From NCBI RefSeq assembly GCF_002209355.2, contig NZ_CP106855.1, positions 3,286,001-3,350,000 of the forward strand: DNA of 64,000 nt. The letters are read 5' to 3'. The notes under the pieces are model-generated. The model saw only the letters and a list, made by a program, of their open reading frames with translations. It was not told the DNA's origin and did not search any database. This DNA is from Bdellovibrio sp. SKB1291214. Lineage in GTDB: Bacteria; Bdellovibrionota; Bdellovibrionia; Bdellovibrionales; Bdellovibrionaceae. The position numbers and the translations under genes were made by a program. This document shows, one piece after another, positions 62,947-64,000 of the stretch; the stretch's first letter is position 1; the number at the start of each line of letters is the position of its first letter.

Positions 62947-64000
62947 TTACAGATTTCCTGATAAAGCAATTCCGTCTTGGATAAGATTTTTAGTTTTTTC
63001 ATCTTTTGCAGCCAAAGTATGAAGATCCTTTTCAACTTTTGCGAGCAAAGAGGAGTTGCCGAGGCGTGCTTTAGTCAGTTCCAAAACCTCCAAGCGCAAC
63101 AACCAATCCTGTGGAAAGTCTTTATCATGGTTTGCCAAAAGATCGGATAAAGTTTTTTCAAGCTCTGCGCCTTGGATATTCTTTTCACGAAGTTCTCTTA
63201 AGAGACCGTACTGAGTCTGAAGTTTAAGCTCTTCGGTGGAGTATTTGGGAGCTGGAACACGTTTTGCGACGAAGTCTTCGGTTTCACCGTAAGCCTCTCG
63301 GTCCGCGGGGCCACCAAACACAGACGGCACCGTCGCACCCAAAGCCATATCATAAATGCCCCAAGCGGGGTCAAACAGCACGCGACCTTGGAATTCTGCC
63401 TTCGCGTCCGTCATTGAAAGCAAAATAGTTTTGCCTTCAAGAACCGTCATCGCCTTTACAGTTCCATTTACCACGACACCCGAAACAAATTCCAAACGGG
63501 CTTTGCGACCTTTTTCCACTCCGATATCAGACCATTCTGAACGAGTCAGATCAGAAGGTTCTTTTGTTGGATAGTCTTTTAAGAAACCAACTGGAGTTCC
63601 AAAGCCATGCAGGTGATAGGTTTTGTCGTGACCTTGGATTTGTTTGTCTTTGAATGATAATTGCGAAGGGCCTTGCAAACGCAGATATGCGATTTTGCCA
63701 GACCCGTCGGTGATGGCTTCAACAATTTGACCGGATATCTGTATACCTGAAGAAAGCTCTGCGGTGTTGACTGATTGAGCCTCAATGGCTTTGTTCAACC
63801 CTTGCAATCCACCCAAGCGGAAGGCCATTTGGTCTGCCATTTGGTTTAGAACTTTAACCAAAGTTTTAAAATCAGGTGTGACGAAAAGCTGCGGTTGCAT
63901 TTCAGTGATATCGTAACTTTGCTTAATGCAGTCGACAGTCAGAGGAATCTTTTTAACATTGGCGCTCAAGCACCATTGGGATTCAGCTACGCTTGAAAGA
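62947..64000 (-). CDS. Aromatic amino acid hydroxylase-like protein, C-terminal part (5' end outside window)
   Basis: 351 visible residues; the frame stays open through the window edge. The start TTG/Leu at 63967-63969 is internal, since the codons before it (LSSVAESQWC) continue the reading frame. YDITEMQPQLFVTPDFKTL, followed by MAFRLGGLQGLNKAIEAQ, matches the region after the catalytic domain of long bacterial phenylalanine hydroxylases. The next ~270 residues (FGTPVGFLKDYPTKE, WGIYDMALGATVPSVFGGPA) fit the C-terminal extension known from Bacteroidetes proteins of that kind. The iron-binding part is not in view. Confidence 0.6.
   Translation of the reverse strand, partial: LSSVAESQWCLSANVKKIPLTVDCIKQSYDITEMQPQLFVTPDFKTLVKVLNQMADQMAFRLGGLQGLNKAIEAQSVNTAELSSGIQISGQIVEAITDGSGKIAYLRLQGPSQLSFKDKQIQGHDKTYHLHGFGTPVGFLKDYPTKEPSDLTRSEWSDIGVEKGRKARLEFVSGVVVNGTVKAMTVLEGKTILLSMTDAKAEFQGRVLFDPAWGIYDMALGATVPSVFGGPADREAYGETEDFVAKRVPAPKYSTEELKLQTQYGLLRELREKNIQGAELEKTLSDLLANHDKDFPQDWLLRLEVLELTKARLGNSSLLAKVEKDLHTLAAKDEKTKNLIQDGIALSGNL

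Overview
The window reads as chromosomal DNA of a free-living or predatory Gram-negative bacterium of the Bdellovibrio group (Bdellovibrionota). This placement is an inference. It rests on a Bd3614-type deaminase beside an RlmK-like rRNA methylase, a speD-speE fusion, many secreted hydrolases and lipoproteins of no wider family, and the general proteome style. Coding density is high. There is no rRNA, tRNA, prophage or CRISPR array. The only structural RNA recognised is RNase P RNA (20721-21105). The genes at both edges are cut: recQ on the left, the C-terminal part of an aromatic amino acid hydroxylase-like protein on the right.

Layout. 1-8 kb: recQ, an SDR/DUF2867 protein, trpS, a CBS protein, small membrane proteins, a methyltransferase and a B12-binding radical SAM enzyme. 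8-20 kb: an exported M28 aminopeptidase, an NhaR-like regulator, an HPF-like ribosome factor, a BON protein, sodB, the spermidine fusion enzyme SpeD-SpeE, an RlmK-like methylase divergent from the Bd3614-like deaminase, a hybrid histidine kinase, and a short cry-DASH photolyase overlapping a CPXCG protein. 20-28 kb: rnpB followed by an odd hairpin element, an exported protein-glutaminase-like enzyme, a REP-associated transposase cassette, and a three-gene ABC-2 exporter. 28.5-35.6 kb: a leucine/isovalerate catabolic cluster with separate biotin carboxylase, biotin carrier and carboxyltransferase subunits, enoyl-CoA hydratase and HMG-CoA lyase. 35.7-44 kb: an exported protein with faint kinase/NIS-synthetase-like motifs, an ABC-F ATPase with a structured leader, and a second ABC-F ATPase. 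44.9-49.6 kb: a compact operon for pantothenate and the early CoA steps (panG-like, panB, panC, coaBC, coaX, panD). 49.7-64 kb: exported proteins, periplasmic trehalase, a HAD-IG nucleotidase, an M13 peptidase, a Pif1-like helicase, ribD with a tandem PspC protein, and a TrmJ-like methylase behind the hydroxylase-like gene.

Two short inverted-repeat families are scattered through the window. Family 1 (arm GTGCCAGGTCCTATTTACG) flanks the REP-associated tyrosine transposase at 22.6-23.4 kb and forms a stand-alone palindrome at 11.7 kb. Family 2 (arm GGTAACAGTTCCCTTTTT) has five copies, mostly touching stop codons, and no transposase in view. Several genes also have their Shine-Dalgarno sequence in or beside a hairpin (5.1, 32.7 and 51.1 kb), which suggests RNA-level control.

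The most promising leads are the deaminase/RlmK pair (possible RNA editing coupled to rRNA modification), the secreted glutaminase-like and kinase-like proteins (possible predation effectors), the two REP families, and the leader of the ABC-F gene. All functional statements come from reading motifs; no database search was run.
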